A stretch of 64,000 nucleotides of DNA from CAWKEY01 sp963696315 (GTDB lineage: Bacteria; Pseudomonadota; Gammaproteobacteria; Methylococcales; Methylomonadaceae), in contig CAVOJU010000028.1 in assembly GCA_963696315.1 (NCBI GenBank), positions 1-64,000 on the forward strand. The letters run 5' to 3'. Under the pieces are notes generated by a model. It was given only the letters and a program-made list of their open reading frames with translations. It was not told where the DNA came from and did no database searches. Each line of letters opens with the position of its first letter. The first letter of the stretch is position 1. This document shows, piece after piece, positions 27,188-37,552 of this stretch. A program made the translations under genes and the position numbers.

Positions 27188-27924
27188 TTGATCACCGGCA
27201 TTGTTGTTGCTCTCCCTGAAGAACTCGGCACCCTGACATCGAAAAAAATCGATAAAGGGTGCTGTGCTTTTATATCTGATAAAGTGCTGGTTGCCTATTC
27301 AGGTGCGGGCGTCGAAAATGCCAGGGCAGCCGCCGAAAAATTAGTCTCGAAAGGAACAACCCATTTGATCAGCTGGGGCTGTGCCGCTGCGCTTAGTGAG
27401 TCATTAAAACCAGGCGACCTGACCCTGGCAGATTCATTGATAGATTGCAACCATGTCAGGTTTAATCTGGATTCTCCCTGGCATAGCTTCACCGCTGCGC
27501 ATTTAGTGTCATCATCAGTCAGCGTTCATACCGGCAGCCTGGCTGAAAGCATGACCCTCGTGTCATCCAGCCTGGAAAAAAGCAACTGCACGCAACAACA
27601 GGCGCAATTGCACTGGACATGGAAAGTGTCGCGATAGCCAAAGTGGCCCAGCAAACAAACCTGCCCTTTCTTGCCATCAGGGCCATCGTCGACCCGGCCA
27701 CTATGAATTTGCCCAACGCGGTGACGCACTCCCTAAACGAGCAGGGCGATGTGGCGTTAACAAAACTCGTGTTATTCCTGTTGACCCATCCGCTTGAGTT
27801 ACCCGGATTGATCAAGCTCGGAATGTATTTCAACAAGGCAAAAAGTAAATTAAAAATAGTTGCCCAACAACTTGATATAATTGCGAGTTTTCGCCTCGCC
27901 AGTACCAGCACAAAATCTTCATGA
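27188..27924 (+). pseudogene. hpnG: Hopanoid-associated phosphorylase/nucleosidase HpnG, one frameshift
   Basis: HpnG removes adenine from adenosylhopane to give ribosylhopane. The first part (27188-27637, TTG start) has TGIVVALPEELGTLT and VAYSGAGVENARAAAEKLVS with ISWGCAAAL, the nucleoside phosphorylase fold. The second part, in another frame, continues QLHATTGAIALDMESVAIAK with the conserved DMES and FLAIRAIVDPA. They join at an A6 run near 27580, where one extra A restores a normal protein of about 245 residues. The TGA overlaps the start of the hpnN relic as ATGA. A homopolymer error is the simplest reading. Confidence 0.82.
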
Positions 27925-28223
27925 CTCAACAAGAATCATCTATTTTCGACATCTATTATGGAGCTGGTGGGGACAAAATGTTCTCCGCTTTCCTTGGACA
28001 CTGTTATTGATGTCTTTTTTGCTGTGTGGATTGAGCCTGCAATACACAATGAATACGCTGGGTATCGATACCAGCCAGAGATGCTGTCGTCGATCTGAAT
28101 CCCTTACATTTCGCCAGCATGGGCCTATTACTGGCCATTGGCATTACTTTTACATTACTTTGCTCTTTAATAGTCCTGCCTGCTTTCAGCACCCTATGGC
28201 GCGCCAGCGGCAAACGCATTTAA
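27921..28223 (+). pseudogene. hpnN: HpnN (hopanoid RND transporter) relic with large internal deletion
   Basis: The start (MTQQESSIFDI, then shifted, LWSWWGQNVLRFPWTLLLMS, QYTMNTLGIDTS and MLSSDL) matches the N-terminus and first membrane helix of HpnN-type RND exporters. It runs directly into NPLHFASMGLLLAIGITFTL and LCSLIVLPAFSTLW, which looks like the last helix of the same family, then stops. Roughly 100 of an expected 850 or more residues remain, so most of the transporter is gone. One or two frameshifts lie before the junction. Its position between hpnG and hpnO is where hpnN is expected. Confidence 0.62.
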
Positions 28224-28239
28224 CTTTCTGAGGTACCTA

Positions 28240-29628
28240 ATGACTTTCAGCATCGCCGAACTTTTTTCACAGCACAGCACTGATAAATTCGATCTGCACG
28301 AACAGTATCTGAATTATCAAATGGTCAGAGTGCTTAAAACTATAGGCTATGACCGTCATTATAAAAAAGCGGTCGGACAATATCTTTACGACGAGAATGG
28401 CACCGAGTATCTGGATTTACTAAGCGGCTTCGGGGTATTTGCCATAGGCCGTAACCATCCTACCGTGATCAATGCCTTGCACGAAACCTTGACCCTGGAA
28501 TTGCCTAATCTGGTGCAACTGGATGTCTCGGTGCTCAGTGGCTTGCTGGCCCAGGAGATCGTGAAAACCACGCCGGACAACATCGACAAGATGTTCTTCT
28601 GCAATTCGGGCACCGAAGCAGTAGAAGCCGCTATCAAGTTTGCCCGCTACACCACCAAACGCGAAAAAATCGTGTATTGTGAACACGGCTATCATGGCTT
28701 GACCATGGGCTCGTTATCATTGGTGGGTGATGATATTTTCCGTGAAGGCTTTGGCCCCCTGCTGCCCGGCTGCGTCTCCGTGCCCTTCAATGATCTGGCC
28801 GCGCTGGAACAAGCCCTCAGCGGCAAGGATGTCGCCGCCTTTATTGTCGAACCGATTCAGGGCAAAGGCGTTAATCTGCCTGATGACAATTACCTGCCTG
28901 AAGTGGAGCGCTTGTGCAAGAAGTACGGCACCCTGTTTGTCGCCGATGAAGTGCAGACAGGGCTGGGGCGGACCGGCAAATTTTGGGCGATTGAGCATTG
29001 GAATGTCAAACCGGACATGATCTGCATGGCCAAAGCCCTGTCCGGCGGTTTTGTGCCGGTCGGCGGGGTCGCCATGACTCATAAAATCATGGATACCGTG
29101 TTCAATCGCATGGATAGGGCGGTCGTACATGGCTCCACCTTTTCCAAAAACAACATGGCCATGGCGGCGGGCCTGGCGACGCTGCATGTAATGCAAGCAG
29201 AAAATCTGGTAGAAAACAGCGCCACCATTGGCAATGGCATAATCAGCAGCCTGAACGCCATGAGCGGCAAGTATGAATTCTTAAAAGAAGCCCGCGGAAA
29301 AGGCATGATGATTGCGATTGAATTCAAATCACCGAAAAGCCTGTCCTTAAAAGCGGCCTGGGCAATGCTGGAAGCCGCCAACAAGGGCCTGTTCTGCCAG
29401 ATGATCACCATTCCTTTATTCAAGGAACACCACATGCTAACGCAAGTGGCCGGCCATGGCATGAATGTGGTCAAATTGCTGCCGCCACTCAACCTGACGC
29501 CAAAAGACCGCGACCATATTGTCAGCGCCTTCGATAAGGCAATTGCCGACACCCATCAAATTCCCGGCTCGATCTGGGATTTGGGTAAGAACCTGGCCAG
29601 CCATGCCATGAAAAACAAGAAAAAATAG
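28240..29628 (+). CDS. hpnO: Hopanoid biosynthesis aminotransferase HpnO (class III PLP)
   Basis: HpnO converts ribosylhopane-derived aldehyde to aminobacteriohopanetriol. The 462-residue protein is a class III aminotransferase like acetylornithine transaminase: FFCNSGTEAVEAAIKFAR, the PLP-stacking FVADEVQTGLGRTGKFW and the Schiff-base lysine in MICMAKALSGGFVPVG. It is the last gene of the plus-strand hopanoid run and is fully intact, unlike its upstream neighbours. A role other than HpnO is unlikely given the context. Confidence 0.92.
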   Translation: MTFSIAELFSQHSTDKFDLHEQYLNYQMVRVLKTIGYDRHYKKAVGQYLYDENGTEYLDLLSGFGVFAIGRNHPTVINALHETLTLELPNLVQLDVSVLSGLLAQEIVKTTPDNIDKMFFCNSGTEAVEAAIKFARYTTKREKIVYCEHGYHGLTMGSLSLVGDDIFREGFGPLLPGCVSVPFNDLAALEQALSGKDVAAFIVEPIQGKGVNLPDDNYLPEVERLCKKYGTLFVADEVQTGLGRTGKFWAIEHWNVKPDMICMAKALSGGFVPVGGVAMTHKIMDTVFNRMDRAVVHGSTFSKNNMAMAAGLATLHVMQAENLVENSATIGNGIISSLNAMSGKYEFLKEARGKGMMIAIEFKSPKSLSLKAAWAMLEAANKGLFCQMITIPLFKEHHMLTQVAGHGMNVVKLLPPLNLTPKDRDHIVSAFDKAIADTHQIPGSIWDLGKNLASHAMKNKKK

Positions 29629-29645
29629 CCTGAAAACACATTGTC

Positions 29646-30002
29646 ATGAAAAATTTATTACTTCTTAGCGTGTCTCTACTGGCCTTATGTCAAACACCGC
29701 TGGCCACGGCCCATGCCGTGGCCACCGAATATTCGCTGAAAAACATCCCCATTCAGGCGAATCGTGCCGACAAGGTAGAACTGACCTTTAACTCCAAAAT
29801 TGAACTGGGCTTGTCACAAGTTTTCCTGGTGCGCAAGGGCGACATCCACGAATTATTAACCATCCGCAAAGGCAGCAAGCAGGGCCAAATGATCGTGGAC
29901 ATCCCGGCGCTGACGCCCGGTGATTATGCCCTCAAATTCAAAGTCTTCGCCGCTGACGGCCATTTAACAGAAGACGTTATTTATTTTGTCGTTGCCCCGT
30001 AG
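29646..30002 (+). CDS. copC: CopC-domain periplasmic copper-binding protein
   Basis: This 118-residue protein has a signal peptide that appears to end at ATAHA, leaving a histidine at or near the mature N-terminus, as in the Cu(II) site of CopC. The single beta-barrel domain follows, with VELTFNSKIELGL and the C-terminal FAADGHLTEDVIYFVV carrying the DGH ligand region. It lies nine bases before copD. Copper handling suits a copper-demanding methanotroph, but that link is inferred. Confidence 0.85.
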   Translation: MKNLLLLSVSLLALCQTPLATAHAVATEYSLKNIPIQANRADKVELTFNSKIELGLSQVFLVRKGDIHELLTIRKGSKQGQMIVDIPALTPGDYALKFKVFAADGHLTEDVIYFVVAP

Positions 30003-30011
30003 GATTTGACA

Positions 30012-31676
30012 ATGGAAGGCATAGCTGATTTTCTTGATTCACTGATCGGCGGGGCAGACCTGATTTGCTACTCGCTGGCCATCGGCGGTCTGTTCTGGGG
30101 CATTTTTGTGCTCCGGCCATGGCGCAACCCGGACAACTACAACGCCGTGCTGCTGGGAAGAACCATCCGCCTTCTTTATAAAGGCGCATTCATACTCGCA
30201 TTCATCCAGCTTTTTAAAATCATCATTAAAATCTGGTTGATGACTGCCATTTTGAATAGATGGCCATTTCCAGAATTTGCCGATACCGTGCAATTCACTG
30301 GCGGCATCGTGCGCATGCTGTTAACACTGGTTCTGGCCGGTTATTGCTATCAATTCCTGCGTACCCATCCGTTTTCCAGGCGCCACTGGCTCAGCGCCGG
30401 CATCATCGCCTTGCCGATGATTATCTCCGGCGCCTGGCTGGTGCATGCCGCCGGGCGCTTTGAAAACCGGGCGCTGTTAATGTCATTGACGGTCATCCAC
30501 CAACTGGCTGCGGCGGCCTGGGTCGGCGGGGTTTTTCAACTGGTTAATGTCTGGCTGTTACGCGATGGCAAACAAATCCCAAATGAATTATGGCCGCAGC
30601 TGCTCAAGCGATTCTCGGTTTTTGGTATCGCCTCCGTCAGCGTAATCCTGGCATCAGGTCTGCCCATGGCTTTGCAATATATCGACAGCCTGAACGGCTT
30701 CATTGGGACCGGCTACGGCAATTTATTAATGGTCAAAATAATTCTGCTGGCACTGGCCCTGGGTTTTGCCTGGCTCAATCGCGGCGCGGTCATGCAATAC
30801 GGCCTAACCGGCAACGGCTATCCTCTGCACAACCGGGTGCCCTACTTTATTGAAGCCGAAACCTTTATCCTGATCACCTTGCTGTTTACCGCCGCCAGCC
30901 TGGCATCGCAGCCGCCGGCCATCGATATTCCCGACCTGACGGCAAGCTGGCAGGAAGTGGTCAACGCCTTTACCCCGCGCATTCCCAGAACCCAGTCGCC
31001 AACGCATGAAGCCTTGCTGGCGGGCGAAGCCGGCCGTGTTGCCATTATTGGCCAGACGCCCTCCGAAGCGGCAACCGCCTGGTCGGACTACAACCACAAT
31101 ATCGCCGGCATCTTCCTGACGGTGATGAGCTTTCTGGCCATGCTTTCCTACGTCAAGCAGTTACCCTCCGCATTCTCTGTGCTTGACCGATTTTTATATT
31201 TAACCAAATACTGGCCTTTGGGTTTTGTCGGCCTGGGTATTTTCCTGTTTTTCCGCAGCGATGCCGAAAGCTGGCCTTTAGGCCCGCTAGGCTTCTGGGA
31301 AAGCACCTTTAATAACGGCGAAATATTGCAGCATCGCATTGCCACCTTGTTGGTGTTTGTGCTCGGCATTATGGAATTGCGCGCGCGCATGACTCTCGAC
31401 CGCAACAGCAAGCTGCCCCTGATGTTTCCCATACTGGCGGCTTTTGGCGGGCTTATGCTGCTGACCCATTCGCACGTCGGTTTTCAGGCAAAAAGCGCTT
31501 TTCTCATCCAGGTTGGCCACACCTTGATGGGTGTCTTTGCGCTGATTCTGGCCTGTGGCCGCTGGCTGGAATTAAAACTGGACAGACCCGGCAAGGACAT
31601 TGCCGGCTTTATTTCGGTGGCTGCCTTGTTTCAGATAGGACTCATCCTGATGTTCTATCGCGAACCCCTTTATTAA
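30012..31676 (+). CDS. copD: CopD-family copper resistance membrane protein
   Basis: This polytopic inner-membrane protein of about 554 residues has the CopD domain, seen in VIHQLAAAAWVGGVFQL and the helices after it. The C-terminal half (about residue 370 on) adds further membrane helices and histidines (LLTHSHVGFQAKSAFLIQVG) beyond the usual CopD core. The ATG at 30012 follows an AGGA box. Together with copC it is expected to move copper between periplasm and cytoplasm. It ends one base before dxs copy 2, suggesting co-transcription. Confidence 0.88.
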   Translation: MEGIADFLDSLIGGADLICYSLAIGGLFWGIFVLRPWRNPDNYNAVLLGRTIRLLYKGAFILAFIQLFKIIIKIWLMTAILNRWPFPEFADTVQFTGGIVRMLLTLVLAGYCYQFLRTHPFSRRHWLSAGIIALPMIISGAWLVHAAGRFENRALLMSLTVIHQLAAAAWVGGVFQLVNVWLLRDGKQIPNELWPQLLKRFSVFGIASVSVILASGLPMALQYIDSLNGFIGTGYGNLLMVKIILLALALGFAWLNRGAVMQYGLTGNGYPLHNRVPYFIEAETFILITLLFTAASLASQPPAIDIPDLTASWQEVVNAFTPRIPRTQSPTHEALLAGEAGRVAIIGQTPSEAATAWSDYNHNIAGIFLTVMSFLAMLSYVKQLPSAFSVLDRFLYLTKYWPLGFVGLGIFLFFRSDAESWPLGPLGFWESTFNNGEILQHRIATLLVFVLGIMELRARMTLDRNSKLPLMFPILAAFGGLMLLTHSHVGFQAKSAFLIQVGHTLMGVFALILACGRWLELKLDRPGKDIAGFISVAALFQIGLILMFYREPLY

Positions 31677-31677
31677 T

Positions 31678-33519
31678 ATGCATACATTACCCAACTATCC
31701 CCTGCTTAAAGACATCCACACGCCTGCCGATGTGCGCAAACTCTCCAGGGATCAGTTAAAGCCCCTGGCGAAAGAACTGCGCGAGTATTTAACGCATACG
31801 GTGAGCCTGTCCGGCGGCCACTTTGCCGCCGGCCTGGGCACGGTGGAGCTGACCGTGGCGCTGCATTATGTGTTTGATACGCCCTCCGATCAGCTGGTCT
31901 GGGATGTCGGTCATCAGGCCTATCCGCACAAGATTCTGACCGGCCGCAAGGAGCGCATGACCAGCATTCGTTCCCGGGGCGGGGTGTCGGCTTTTCCGTG
32001 CCGCGCCGAGAGTGAATACGATGCCTTTGGCGTCGGTCATTCCAGCACCTCGATCAGCGCCGCCCTGGGCATGGCGATTGCCTCCGGACTGAAGGGCGAA
32101 CACAAGCAGATGGTGGCGATTATCGGCGATGGCAGTATTACCGGCGGCATGGCTTTCGAGGCGATGAACCATGCCGGCGCCATTGATGCCAATCTGTTGG
32201 TGATCCTGAATGATAATGACATGTCGATTTCGCCGCCGGTCGGCGCCCTGAACAATTATCTGACCAAGATTTTATCCAGCAAGCTGTATGCATCGATGCG
32301 TGAAGAAAGCCGCAAGGTGCTGAGCAGCATGCCCAGCGTCTGGGAACTGGCGCGCAAGACCGAAGAGCACATGAAGGGCATGATTGTGCCGGGCACCTTG
32401 TTTGAGGAGCTGGGCTTTAATTATATCGGCCCGATCGACGGTCATGATCTGGATATGCTGGTGCCGACGCTGGAGAATTTAAAGCAGATCAGCGGCCCGC
32501 GCTTTTTGCATATTGTCACCAAGAAAGGCAAGGGCTATCCCCCGGCCGAAAAAGACCCGCTTGCCTATCACGGCGTGCCGGCGTTTGATCCGAGCCAGGA
32601 GTGTTTGCCCAAATCGGCACCCTCACCGCACCCGACCTATACCGAGGTATTCGGCAACTGGTTGTGCGATATGGCCGCCCAGGACGAACGCCTGCTCGGC
32701 ATTACCCCGGCCATGCGCGAAGGTTCCGGGCTGGTGCGGTTTTCCGAGTGTTATCCGCAGCGTTATTTTGATGTCGCCATTGCCGAACAGCATGCCGTGA
32801 CCCTGGCCGCAGGGCAAGCCTGCCAGGGCGCCAAACCCGTGGTGGCGATTTATTCGACGTTCCTGCAGCGCGCCTATGATCAGCTGATTCATGATGTCGC
32901 CCTGCAGAATCTGGATGTGCTGTTTGCCCTGGACCGGGCCGGCCTGGTGGGCCCGGACGGGCCGACCCATGCCGGCAGTTTTGATTACAGCTACCTGCGC
33001 TGCATCCCGAACATGCTGATCATGGCGCCGGCCGACGAAAATGAATGCCGGCAGATGCTGACCACCGGTTATCTTCATGAGGGCCCGGCCTCGGTGCGCT
33101 ATCCGCGCGGTAAAGGCCCCGGCATCGCGGTCGAGCAAGCCATGACCACCCTGCCGCTGGGCAAAGCCGAAGTGCGTCATCACGGCAGCCGCATCGCCAT
33201 TCTCGCCTTCGGCAGCATGGTGACGCCGGCCCTGGCAGCCGGCAAACAACTGGGCGCGACCGTGGTCAACATGCGTTTTGTCAAACCGATTGACGAAAGC
33301 CTGGTGCTGGAGCTGGCGAAAACCCATGACATCTTCGTGACCGTGGAAGAAAACGTGCTCGCCGGCGGCGCCGGCAGTGCCGTCACCGGCTTCCTGCAGA
33401 CGCAAAAAATCCTCATGCCGGTGCTCAGCCTCGGCCTGCCTGACCGCTTTGTCGAACAAGGCACGCGCGAAGAACTGCTGTCCCTGTGCGGACTGGATAC
33501 CCAAGGCATTGTCACGTAG
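31678..33519 (+). CDS. dxs: 1-deoxy-D-xylulose-5-phosphate synthase, copy 2
   Basis: This is a second DXS. The first 12 codons differ from copy 1 (MHTLPNYPLLKD), but from 31713 to 33516 the DNA matches copy 1 at a constant offset of 13,931 bases, with only scattered silent or near-silent changes. All TPP and Pyr-domain motifs are the same. An extra T after 33516 creates a TAG, so the protein lacks the last seven residues found in copy 1 (SIEDFCA). These are outside the active site, so it is probably functional. It directly follows copD. Confidence 0.95.
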   Translation: MHTLPNYPLLKDIHTPADVRKLSRDQLKPLAKELREYLTHTVSLSGGHFAAGLGTVELTVALHYVFDTPSDQLVWDVGHQAYPHKILTGRKERMTSIRSRGGVSAFPCRAESEYDAFGVGHSSTSISAALGMAIASGLKGEHKQMVAIIGDGSITGGMAFEAMNHAGAIDANLLVILNDNDMSISPPVGALNNYLTKILSSKLYASMREESRKVLSSMPSVWELARKTEEHMKGMIVPGTLFEELGFNYIGPIDGHDLDMLVPTLENLKQISGPRFLHIVTKKGKGYPPAEKDPLAYHGVPAFDPSQECLPKSAPSPHPTYTEVFGNWLCDMAAQDERLLGITPAMREGSGLVRFSECYPQRYFDVAIAEQHAVTLAAGQACQGAKPVVAIYSTFLQRAYDQLIHDVALQNLDVLFALDRAGLVGPDGPTHAGSFDYSYLRCIPNMLIMAPADENECRQMLTTGYLHEGPASVRYPRGKGPGIAVEQAMTTLPLGKAEVRHHGSRIAILAFGSMVTPALAAGKQLGATVVNMRFVKPIDESLVLELAKTHDIFVTVEENVLAGGAGSAVTGFLQTQKILMPVLSLGLPDRFVEQGTREELLSLCGLDTQGIVT

Positions 33520-33610
33520 CATCGAGGACTTTTGCGCCATGTAGCAAGGACCTCTTGCCCCCTGCCATCCGGTCCAGCAAGGTGCGCGGCTGATTTTTCT
33601 AATCAAGCCC

Positions 33611-35552
33611 TTAATGAGCTTTTTTAGACGGATCAAATCGTCCCTGGAATGGGACCGCTGATAACGCAGCTGTCACGAAAATTCGGGTAATCTCGTCAAT
33701 ATCACCGGCAATCTCCGGCTTTTGCGTTTTGGCCCGGACTGCAAAATCATTGGCCCCCTCACCCAAGCGGATAGCCACACCGGCTTTAGCCATTTTTTTG
33801 CAAAACTGCCGGTACAATAGAACGGCAGGGTCTTCGGGCTGATGCCGGTATCTAAATAAATACATGGACAATATTATTAACGCCAATCCGATTGATGCGG
33901 GCAGCCAAAACATGCTCTCAATCAGGCTGTCAATCCCCAAGGCTGATAGCAGCGATAGTTGATTTTCACCGCCATAACTGACAATCCAGCGTTGCCACTG
34001 ATAATCCAGACTGTTCCACAGTTGTACCGCCTGTTTAAATCCGAAGAAATTGTCCTGTTGATCGATATCGCCTGGCGTAAAACTGAGGGCGCCGGTCTCG
34101 ATCTGTCGTTGAACATTAATATCAAGCTCAATCCGCTCAGGCATAATGGCCGTGGTTGGGTCCACCCTGACCCAGCCCCTGCCCTCCAGCCAGACCTCAG
34201 CCCAGGCATGGGCGTTGGCCTGCCTGATTTCCAGAAACCGGCCTACCGTATTAAACTCCCCGCCCTGATAGCCAGTGACCACGCGCGCCGGAATATCGGC
34301 AACCCGCATCAAATAAACAAAGGCCGTCGCATAATGATTGCAAAATCCGCTGCGGGCTTCAAACAAGAAAGTTTCAATGGGATTTTGCTCCATCAAAGGC
34401 GGCTGCAAAGTGTAGGTGAACTGTTGCTGGCGAAAATAAGCCAGCAGCTGCTCAATATACCGCTCGGGCTTGCCCTCAAAGCCCTGCAACTGTTTAACCA
34501 GATCGACAATTCGCGCGGAGGGCTGCCCAGGCAGCTGGCGGTTGTCGCGGTATTCGGTTTTGGTAAGGTAGCCGGTATTGTATTGCAGGTAGGAGGTCAA
34601 CGCATATTCCGCCGCCTCGCCCGGCTTGGTGTGACTAATGAGCTGATAGTTGCCATTGCGTTGCAGCGAGGCATCGAAGCGAGCGGGCATATCCAGGGCA
34701 TACACCCAGTTACGGCTCTGCGGCTCCTGCAACAGCGTGTAGTGATAGGCTTTGCCGGAAAACTTTACTGTGTCCTGATAATCCACCACATAATCATTGC
34801 GCGACAGCCTCCAGACCTTGCCATCGGTATACGAAAAAACCGGGCCGCGCCAGTAACGCTGATTCCTGGGCGGCAGCTGGCCGTTAAATTTAACCCGGAA
34901 CGCCAATTGCGGAGACAGGGCCAGCTCATTAATCGAGCCCGGCTCCAGCGTATCGCCTAATCCGGACTGTGCCTGGTTCTTGTTAGTCATTACCATCCAT
35001 GCCGGCGCCTGCACTCTTGGAAACAGGACAAAGAGGATGGCAGCCAGGGGCAGCGCCTGCATGATAATCGTCGCGGCGGTGCGCAAGGCTGTTGTATTTT
35101 TCACCTGTGCGTTGCTGACCGTCACCAATGCCGCCAATAAAATACAGCAAACCAGTAAACTGTAAGCGGCTATGACAATGCTCTGCTGATACAGAAACTG
35201 CGACGCAGCCAAAATAAATGCCAGATAACAGACCAGATACACATCGCGCTGCCTGTGCAGCTCCATCAATTTAAGACCAGAGGCGACAACAAACACCGAG
35301 GTTCCGGCATCCCTGCCCCAAATGCCCTGATGCTGGGCATAGAGCAGAGCGATGGCAAACAGCGTCAGCAAGGAGATAACCATGCCATTCGGCTGGAAAC
35401 GTGGCACGCCAAATGGCAAGCCATCGCCAGCACAGCAAAGCGTAAAAAAATGCCGATAGCGGCACAGGCAGATGCCCGACATGCGGCAGCGTAATCAAGC
35501 CCATGGCGGACAGCAGCCACAACACAGCGCGTGCATCCAGAACAGTTTGCAT
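33611..35552 (-). CDS. TgpA-like transglutaminase membrane protein (DUF3488-transglutaminase-DUF4129), one frameshift
   Basis: This large membrane protein has N-terminal helices, a periplasmic transglutaminase domain and a C-terminal helix with a DUF4129-like tail. The catalytic triad is visible: Cys in SGFCNHYATAFVYLMR, His in ANAHAWAEVWLEG and Asp in WVRVDPTTA. The first about 60 residues (MQTVLDARAVLWLLSAMGLI) lie in another frame, and the frames join near 35380 by a one-base shift. The ATG at 35552 is five bases downstream of the natural DUF58 stop. With DUF58 and MoxR it forms the common three-gene cluster of unknown envelope function. Confidence 0.85.
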
Positions 35553-35556
35553 ATGT

Positions 35557-36517
35557 TTACACCAGGGCCAGAGGCTTCCAGGCACGTTAAATAATGCCGA
35601 CGACCGCGGTCAGGCCCCAGCTTGCATCCCGGCAGCAGCATGCCATAGCGCCAGCCCGCCTGTTCGGCATCAATAACCCAACGGCAAAGCTGGCTGATAC
35701 GCTCTTCAGCATTGCCAGGACTGTTATCGTAATCCAGCCATAACTCCGTGCCGGCCGCATCGCCGGCGTACTGCTTGCTGAGCAGACCCTGGCCTTTGGC
35801 ATAGGCCTTCCAATGAATCTGCCGTAGCGAATCGCCGTCTTGATAGGCACGAACGCCGTTGAAATCATCGCGGCCCGACCGATCGCTGCGGCGTTGCCCG
35901 GTTTGTTGCAGCCCACTCCCCTCCGGCAAAGGTAATGACAAAGCGCTGGGTTTGGGGTAAACCAGTACTTTGCTGGTAAACCTGAGCGGCGACCAGACAC
36001 TAAACAAGCCTAAAGGGTAAGTGCTGTCCAAGGTTACGGTAGGCATGATCTGCCAGCCCCTTTTGCGTGCGCGTGCGGACAGCGTTAGCGTCTTGCTGGC
36101 ATGAGCATCCAGGCTAAAGTCGTGCCCGGCAGCCTCCAGGGTTGCGCGTAATCCCGCCCGCGGCTGAGGGCCTGGATTGCTTACCGTCAGCACAAACCCG
36201 GCTGCTTCACCGGCAAACACCGGCTGCAAAGAGCCAGCCTGCACAACAAGACCAGCCAACGCTGTGTAGGTATGCAACAGCGTCACGAAAAAGATACTGC
36301 TGAGCAGGAAAGCCAACAGGTATACCAGATTGTTGTTGTAGATAAAGGCTATCAACAGCAACAACAGAATCGTCAGCACCATGCCCATGCCGCGGTACGT
36401 GGGCACGATAAACACCCGGCGATGGCTTAATTGCACCGGACCGCTGACCGGCGCCTCGGCTTCAAAAAAACGGCTGAGCTTGAAGCGTTGTTCAAAAGTG
36501 AGCGTTGTGCTGGCCAT
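35557..36517 (-). CDS. DUF58 domain-containing protein, 3' frameshift
   Basis: This DUF58 protein of about 320 residues has two N-terminal membrane helices (IVPTYRGMGMVLTILLLLLI). The conserved GRDDFNGVRAYQDGDSLRQI is followed by HWKAYAKG, and a vWA-like fold is inferred. Near 35573 an extra base shifts the frame, so the open frame runs on to 35495. Without it the protein ends ...LEALALV at the TAA at 35557, just before the transglutaminase start. The gene lies between moxR and the transglutaminase gene. Confidence 0.85.
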
Positions 36518-36546
36518 ATTAAGCTGCTATCAAATTAATTCATATG

Positions 36547-36571
36547 AGGGAGGGGCTTTAGCCGCGACCAT
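36547..36571. repeat. REP-like half-site
   Basis: A single arm, GGGAGGGGCTTTAGCCGCGA, lies in the gap between moxR and the DUF58 gene. The same sequence recurs at 37553-37579 and as a full palindrome at 37927-37985. Confidence 0.5.
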
Positions 36572-36611
36572 CATTCAACCGGCCAATCATATACCTGCAA
36601 AAGCCGATAGC

Positions 36612-37517
36612 TCATATCACCGCTACAGAATTCAAAATCGGCGCCACAATTGCTTCCGAATCGCCGATGCCGGAACGAATGCGGTGCCCGGCGACTGCGG
36701 GTAAAACCGCCTGCACATCTTCAGGGATAACCGCATCGCGCCCGGCCATCAAGGCCCAGGCCCTGGCGGCCGTCAGCAGGGCCAAACCGGCGCGCGGCGA
36801 CAAGCCGGAATCATATTGGCCGGATTGCCGGGTAAAAGCAATGATGGCCTGCACATAATCCAGCAGGGCCGCTGACACATAGATCTTGCCGACCGCCTGC
36901 TGCAAAGCCTGCAACTGCTCAACCGGCATGTGCACGGGCAAATCATCCAGCAACTCATAACGCGAACGCCCGGACAGCAGCTCGCGTTCGGCGCGGTGAT
37001 CGGGATAACCCAACTCAATGCGCATCAAAAACCGGTCCAACTGCGACTCCGGCAACGGAAAAGTGCCCACATGGCAAGAGGGATTTTGCGTGGCAATCAC
37101 AAAAAAAGGCTCCGGTAGTTTGTAGGTATGCCCATCCACCGTCACCTGCCTTTCCTCCATCGCCTCCAGCAATGCGCTTTGTGCCTTGGGCGTCGCGCGA
37201 TTGATCTCATCAGCCAGGATCATTTGCTTGAAAATCGGCCCCAGATGAAATGTAAACTGCCGCTGCTCGACCACAAATATCGAAGAACCGATGATGTCGG
37301 CCGGCAACAAGTCGCTGGTAAACTGAATGCGCTGGTAATCCATGCCGAACAACTTCGCCAGACTGTGCGATAGTGTGGTTTTACCCACGCCCGGCATATC
37401 TTCTATCAACAAATGCCCCTTTGCCAGCAAACAACAAACCGCCAGACGGATTTGCCGGTCTTTGCCCAGAATGATTTGATTGGCTGCAGCCAGCAGATTG
37501 TTTAAGCTGTTATCCAT
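36612..37517 (-). CDS. moxR: MoxR-family AAA+ ATPase
   Basis: This 301-residue AAA+ ATPase is of the MoxR type, thought to act as a chaperone for metal insertion or complex assembly. Walker A is DMPGVGKTTLSHSLAK, Walker B is LADEINRATPKAQSALLEAM, sensor 1 is FVIATQNP, and the arginine-rich sensor 2 region is SGLSPRAGLALLTAAR. It is the first gene of the MoxR-DUF58-transglutaminase cluster. The partner substrate is unknown. Confidence 0.93.
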   Translation of the reverse strand: MDNSLNNLLAAANQIILGKDRQIRLAVCCLLAKGHLLIEDMPGVGKTTLSHSLAKLFGMDYQRIQFTSDLLPADIIGSSIFVVEQRQFTFHLGPIFKQMILADEINRATPKAQSALLEAMEERQVTVDGHTYKLPEPFFVIATQNPSCHVGTFPLPESQLDRFLMRIELGYPDHRAERELLSGRSRYELLDDLPVHMPVEQLQALQQAVGKIYVSAALLDYVQAIIAFTRQSGQYDSGLSPRAGLALLTAARAWALMAGRDAVIPEDVQAVLPAVAGHRIRSGIGDSEAIVAPILNSVAVI

Positions 37518-37552
37518 TGAATTTAATCCGTAAAGGTATAAATATTCATCTA

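Noticed and set aside
32623..33636. 337-codon antisense ORF (and its 327-codon twin at 18692-19675)
   Set aside because: It is the complementary frame of dxs, kept open by GC-rich codon use; it appears in both dxs copies and has no family signal.
33959..34960. 333-codon plus-strand ORF
   Set aside because: It lies opposite the transglutaminase gene, which has clear catalytic motifs; the plus-strand product has none.
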